Of a stretch of 64,000 nt of DNA, positions 61,059 to 64,000 are shown piece after piece; position 1 is the first letter of the stretch, and every line of letters starts with the position of its first letter. Origin of the DNA: Cryobacterium sp. MP_M3 (GTDB lineage: Bacteria; Actinomycetota; Actinomycetes; Actinomycetales; Microbacteriaceae). The notes beneath the pieces were generated by a model. It saw only the letters and a list, made by a program, of their open reading frames with translations, did not search any database and was not told the DNA's origin. Where the stretch lies: positions 1 through 64,000 of the forward strand of contig NZ_JADOVI010000005.1 of NCBI RefSeq assembly GCF_015752155.1, in the 5' to 3' direction. The translations under genes and the position numbers were made by a program.

Positions 61059-61985
61059 GTGCTCACAGCTTCGTCTTCCCCTGTGACAGCAGGCACCTCG
61101 CGTTTTCGGTCTTCGCTCGTGCGCACCCTGGCCCTGACGGCGTCGCTGGCGATCGCCGTTCTCGCCCTCACCTTCGGCCCCGCCGGTGCCAACGCGTTCG
61201 CCGCTCAGGACTTCGCCCAGTGCAACAGCGTTGACAACACTCCAGGTTTGGGGGTCACCTGCGATGTCACCGTGACCAATAACCTGAATCTGGATACGGG
61301 AGCGGAGAGCTCCACCGTCACGACCAGGGAATGCCACGGCGCCGCCAACACGGAGCCCACCTGCACGACGTCGACGAAAGACTTCGACACCACAACGAAG
61401 TCGGTCAGCCAGTGCAACTACGCCGTGAACGGCGGTGGCGCCAGCCTGATCTGCAACGTCACGGTGATCAACAACATCACGGGACAGGCTACGAAGGCTG
61501 GTGCGACGGTCAACCAGTGCAACGGGTCGGCTACCGGTGGCGGCACGGCTCTGGACTGTACTCCGTTCCCCGCGACGACGACCAACGCGACGATCACCCA
61601 GTGCAACGATTCAGCGATCGGCGGCGGCGGCTCCACCGGCGTGAACTGCAGGGTGTTGCCCTCCTACCAGAGCGCCGAACTCCCCGTGGCTATCAACCAG
61701 TGCAACAACTCCGCCAACCAGGGCGGGTCCGTCGTCACCTGCACGGCATCACTGACGAACAACATCACCACTGCCGCCGCGATCACGACCCCGACCCCCG
61801 TGGCGACCACCCCGGTGAAGAACGTCCTGCACGACTCGAAGACCGACGGGTTCGGCCTGGCCGCCGGCCACGATGCCGGCAACCTCGGCGGAACGGCGTT
61901 CCTGGGCGCCGGTGTCCTCATCCTGCTGGCCGCCGGCCTGGTGGCCGCGGCCGCCGCCACTCGCAAGGCTGACGCCCGTCGCTAA
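61059..61985 (+). CDS. Secreted Cys-repeat surface protein, probable sortase substrate
   Basis: 308 residues. A signal peptide (about 1-48) is followed by five to six imperfect repeats that begin QCNxSAxxGG and hold a second Cys in a CxVTxxNNIT-like end, for example at QCNYAVNGGG, QCNGSATGGG and QCNNSANQGG. A Thr/Pro-rich spacer leads to a C-terminal hydrophobic helix and basic tail (RKADARR), the layout of a wall-sorted protein. No LPxTG is present; NLGGT stands at the right place. GTG 61059 follows AAGGAG. The class F sortase gene follows directly. Function unknown, adhesion or wall structure are possible. Confidence 0.8.
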   Translation: MLTASSSPVTAGTSRFRSSLVRTLALTASLAIAVLALTFGPAGANAFAAQDFAQCNSVDNTPGLGVTCDVTVTNNLNLDTGAESSTVTTRECHGAANTEPTCTTSTKDFDTTTKSVSQCNYAVNGGGASLICNVTVINNITGQATKAGATVNQCNGSATGGGTALDCTPFPATTTNATITQCNDSAIGGGGSTGVNCRVLPSYQSAELPVAINQCNNSANQGGSVVTCTASLTNNITTAAAITTPTPVATTPVKNVLHDSKTDGFGLAAGHDAGNLGGTAFLGAGVLILLAAGLVAAAAATRKADARR

Positions 61986-61992
61986 CAGGAGA

Positions 61993-62658
61993 CTGCTGGT
62001 CGGGGCCGCCGCCCTGGTCTGCGCGATCGCCGGCGGCCTGATCGTGGTCGGTGTCGCCGGTGGTTCGGATGCCGGCCCGCCGGCCTCCCTCCGCCGCACC
62101 CCCGCTCCGGCCGAGACCACGGCGCCGTCCTCGGCGGCTCCGACCACGGCGCCGGAGCCGGTCGCGAACGCGGTCATCGCGGCCTCCGCGCCGCTGCGCC
62201 TCCGGGTCCCGGCCATCTCGCTCGATGGCGCGGTGACGGAGTACACCCAGCAGATGATCGACGATCGGGACGGCTTCGATCCCCCCGATCTGTCGACCAT
62301 TTCGTGGGACACCACCATTGCGGGCGGACTGGCCGGAACGGACTCGGCCAACACGGTCTACCTCTACGGGCATTCCTGGGTCGATTCGGCGGTCTTCAAC
62401 GGCCTCAAGGAGATGAAGGTCGGGAACCTGGCAGCGGTCGACACGGCACACGGCACCCTGTGCTACCAGACCCAGAAAACGCTCACCCTCGACAAGGCGG
62501 AGTACAAGAGCAACGACGAACTGACGAATGCGATCCCGAACCGCCTGGTCCTGGTCAGCTGCTATCGACCCGTCGGCTACGATCCGAACTCAGCCACGGT
62601 GAAGAACATCGTCGTGGTGCTGCAACTGGACCAGAACGCCACCAACGCCGGCTGCTGA
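61993..62658 (+). CDS. Class F sortase
   Basis: About 221-residue membrane-anchored transpeptidase. A hydrophobic N-terminus and a Pro/Ala/Thr linker lead to the sortase beta barrel, with the catalytic His in YLYGHSW, the Cys in VLVSCYR and the nearby Arg in that motif. The start is unclear: the frame has no ATG, GTG or TTG at a suitable place. AGGAGA (61987-61992) directly precedes CTG 61993 and CTG 61996; GTG 62044 would remove most of the membrane segment, and ATG 61873 overlaps the surface protein gene by 113 bases. It probably attaches the upstream protein to the wall. Confidence 0.85.
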   Translation: MLVGAAALVCAIAGGLIVVGVAGGSDAGPPASLRRTPAPAETTAPSSAAPTTAPEPVANAVIAASAPLRLRVPAISLDGAVTEYTQQMIDDRDGFDPPDLSTISWDTTIAGGLAGTDSANTVYLYGHSWVDSAVFNGLKEMKVGNLAAVDTAHGTLCYQTQKTLTLDKAEYKSNDELTNAIPNRLVLVSCYRPVGYDPNSATVKNIVVVLQLDQNATNAGC

Positions 62659-62684
62659 CCGACACCGGCTGCTGAGCGCCGGCG

Positions 62685-63035
62685 TCACTCCGCCCTGGCC
62701 CGCGGCACCCTCGGACGCACGAGCGCGTGGCTGTCCCTGAGCAGCTGCTCGACCAGCGCGTCCTCGACCTGACCGCCGAGCACGATCGTGATCCAGTGCT
62801 TCTTGTTCAGGTGGTAGCCCGGGGTGATCTGCCCGGGGAATTCCTCTCGCAGGGCACGGCTCTCCTCCGGGTCGCACTTGAGCGACACCGTCAGCGGCTC
62901 CCCTGCCAGGGCGGAGAGGGCGAAGATCTTGCCGTTGCCGCTGGTCTTGAACACGCTCGTCTCCTCCCCGAACGGAAACGTCTCCACCGCCTGGGGCAGG
63001 CTCAGGCAGAAGTCGACGAGGGCATCCGGGGTCAT
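62685..63035 (-). CDS. MmcQ/YjbR family protein
   Basis: 116-residue small protein of the MmcQ/YjbR (CyaY-like fold) family, often annotated as DNA-binding. Landmarks are LPQAVETFPFGEETSVFK, ISLKCDPEE-like VSLKCDPEES and PGYHLNKKHWITIVLGG. Length is normal. ATG 63035 has a -10 TAGTCT seven bases upstream that overlaps the stop codon of the luciferase-like gene. The true function is not settled for the family. Confidence 0.92.
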   Translation of the reverse strand: MTPDALVDFCLSLPQAVETFPFGEETSVFKTSGNGKIFALSALAGEPLTVSLKCDPEESRALREEFPGQITPGYHLNKKHWITIVLGGQVEDALVEQLLRDSHALVRPRVPRARAE

Positions 63036-63042
63036 GGCTTCG

Positions 63043-63048
63043 AGACTA
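63043..63048 (-). promoter_or_regulatory. -10 element, leaderless, for the MmcQ/YjbR gene
   Basis: TAGTCT on the minus strand, seven bases, then ATG 63035. Its first three bases, TAG, are also the stop codon of the upstream flavin oxidoreductase gene. Confidence 0.6.
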
Positions 63049-64000
63049 GACCGTCACCGCATTCATGGCGCCGGCCGTCAACTCCACCGAGCGCAACCGG
63101 TCTGCGATGTCGCGGGAGGCATGCGCGATGATGAGCTCGTCGGCCTGGGTGGCCGCGGCGAAGTCCTCGAGGAAGTCCCGCACCACGTCGGGCGTGCCGA
63201 CGGCGGAGTACCGCATCATGTTCGCGATCTGGCGTCCCTCGTTCGTGGTGAGGAAGGCGTCGATCTGCGCGTCGGTGTAGTCGGGCGCGGCCGGACCGCG
63301 GGCGATCATGCCGCGCACCCTGGCGCGCCGGGTCGTCTCGAACTGGAGCGTCGCATCCGCCTGGTCGTCGGCGGCGATCACGTTGACGCCGACGATCACG
63401 TGCGGGGCGGAAAGCTGGCGCGACGGGACGAAGTCGCGCCGGTAGGTGGCGACGGCGTCGAAGAGGGAGTCGGGCGCGAAATGCGACGCGAACGCGTAGG
63501 GCAGGCCGAGCCTGGCCGCGAGCTGCGCTCCGAAGAGCGAGGACCCGAGGATGTAGAGGGGCACGTCGGTGCCGGCGCCGGGCACGGCCCGCACTCCGGG
63601 GACAACGGACTCGTCGCGCAGGTAGGCCTGCAGTTCGACCACGTCCTGCGGGAACTGGTCGGATGCCCGCGCGTCGCGGCGCATGGCCCGCGCCGTGGTC
63701 TGGTCGCTTCCGGGCGCGCGGCCGAGGCCGAGGTCGATCCGGCCGGGGTAGAGCTCCGCGAGGGTGCCGAACTGTTCGGCGATCGACAGCGGCGAGTGAT
63801 TGGGCAGCATGACGCCGCCGGCGCCGAGCCGGATCGTGGAGGTGTGCGCGGCGACGTGCCCGATCAGGATGCCCGTTGCCGACGAGGCGATCGTCGGCAT
63901 GTTGTGGTGCTCGGCGTACCAGACCCGGCTGTAGCCGTGCTTCTCGGCCGCCTGGGCGAGTGCGACGCTGGCCGCGAAGCTCTCCCTCGGGGTCTGCCCG
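63046..64000 (-). CDS. Luciferase-like (LLM class) flavin-dependent oxidoreductase, 5' end outside the window
   Basis: At least 317 residues of an FMN-dependent monooxygenase-like protein of the bacterial luciferase family. Typical parts are [54 protein letters not shown] and VPLYILGSS. The frame is open to the right edge and only the first few dozen residues are missing. The closest general type is the MsnO8/alkanal-monooxygenase-like group; the substrate is unknown. It precedes the MmcQ/YjbR gene on the same strand. Confidence 0.93.
   Translation of the reverse strand, partial: GQTPRESFAASVALAQAAEKHGYSRVWYAEHHNMPTIASSATGILIGHVAAHTSTIRLGAGGVMLPNHSPLSIAEQFGTLAELYPGRIDLGLGRAPGSDQTTARAMRRDARASDQFPQDVVELQAYLRDESVVPGVRAVPGAGTDVPLYILGSSLFGAQLAARLGLPYAFASHFAPDSLFDAVATYRRDFVPSRQLSAPHVIVGVNVIAADDQADATLQFETTRRARVRGMIARGPAAPDYTDAQIDAFLTTNEGRQIANMMRYSAVGTPDVVRDFLEDFAAATQADELIIAHASRDIADRLRSVELTAGAMNAVTV

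Overview
The window is high-GC DNA packed with genes on both strands. Product types and sequence style point to an actinobacterium of the Microbacteriaceae type (Cryobacterium/Leifsonia-like); this is an inference from gene content, since no rRNA or other species marker is present. Supporting signs are a DUF222-HNH gene, an actinobacterial LexA box in front of a DUF6504-dnaE2 pair, a HAIR (HspR) box in front of a Clp ATPase, maltokinase, an actinobacterial class F sortase, and many genes whose -10 element sits only 5-9 bases before the start codon (leaderless transcription). About 46 protein genes are supported. I saw no rRNA, tRNA, CRISPR array, phage or insertion sequence.

Layout. 1-1604: a sensor histidine kinase on the minus strand whose 3' end carries a 38-bp tandem duplication (frameshift) and a 15-bp tandem repeat running off the left edge. 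1689-4934: a DUF222-HNH protein, an IclR regulator and a YqhA-like membrane protein. 5026-8715: an SOS-controlled DUF6504-dnaE2 operon. 8784-14000: a SOUL haem-binding protein, a secreted proline/alanine-rich protein, a class A penicillin-binding protein and two small conserved proteins. 14173-17340: the pflB-pflA pyruvate formate-lyase operon. 17666-21202: a divergent cluster of a glycolate/lactate-type FAD oxidase, a GntR regulator and an MFS transporter. 21254-24769: maltokinase, an acyl-CoA synthetase and a small membrane protein.

24950-36287: a large LuxR-type ATPase regulator with a small upstream partner, a membrane protein, a PhnB-like protein, malQ (with a six-codon leaderless leader), a methyltransferase, a PfkB sugar kinase, a LigD-type polymerase domain and a muralytic enzyme. 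36408-40765: a HspR-controlled Clp ATPase and a set of small genes, including a Cys-rich protein behind a CsoR-type operator. 40841-46483: a jetABC (Wadjet/MksBEF-like) operon with no nuclease gene jetD next to it. 46544-54623: a Xi-class GST, then an ECF transporter operon (lipoprotein, fused EcfT-EcfA-EcfA, S component) converging on metH.

54693-57579: two paralogous muralytic enzymes with matching leader regions, separated by an alpha/beta hydrolase. 57773-60353: ctlX-ocd with a divergent Lrp regulator, a route from citrulline/arginine-type compounds through ornithine to proline. 60404-64000: a histidine phosphatase, a Cys-repeat surface protein followed by a class F sortase, an MmcQ/YjbR protein and the 3' part of a luciferase-like flavin oxidoreductase.

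The observations most worth a second look are the jetABC operon without jetD, the repeat-tailed frameshifted kinase, the CsoR-type operator with its Cys-rich miniprotein, the sortase with an atypical substrate and no standard start codon, the shared leader of the two muralytic genes, and the large set of leaderless promoters.
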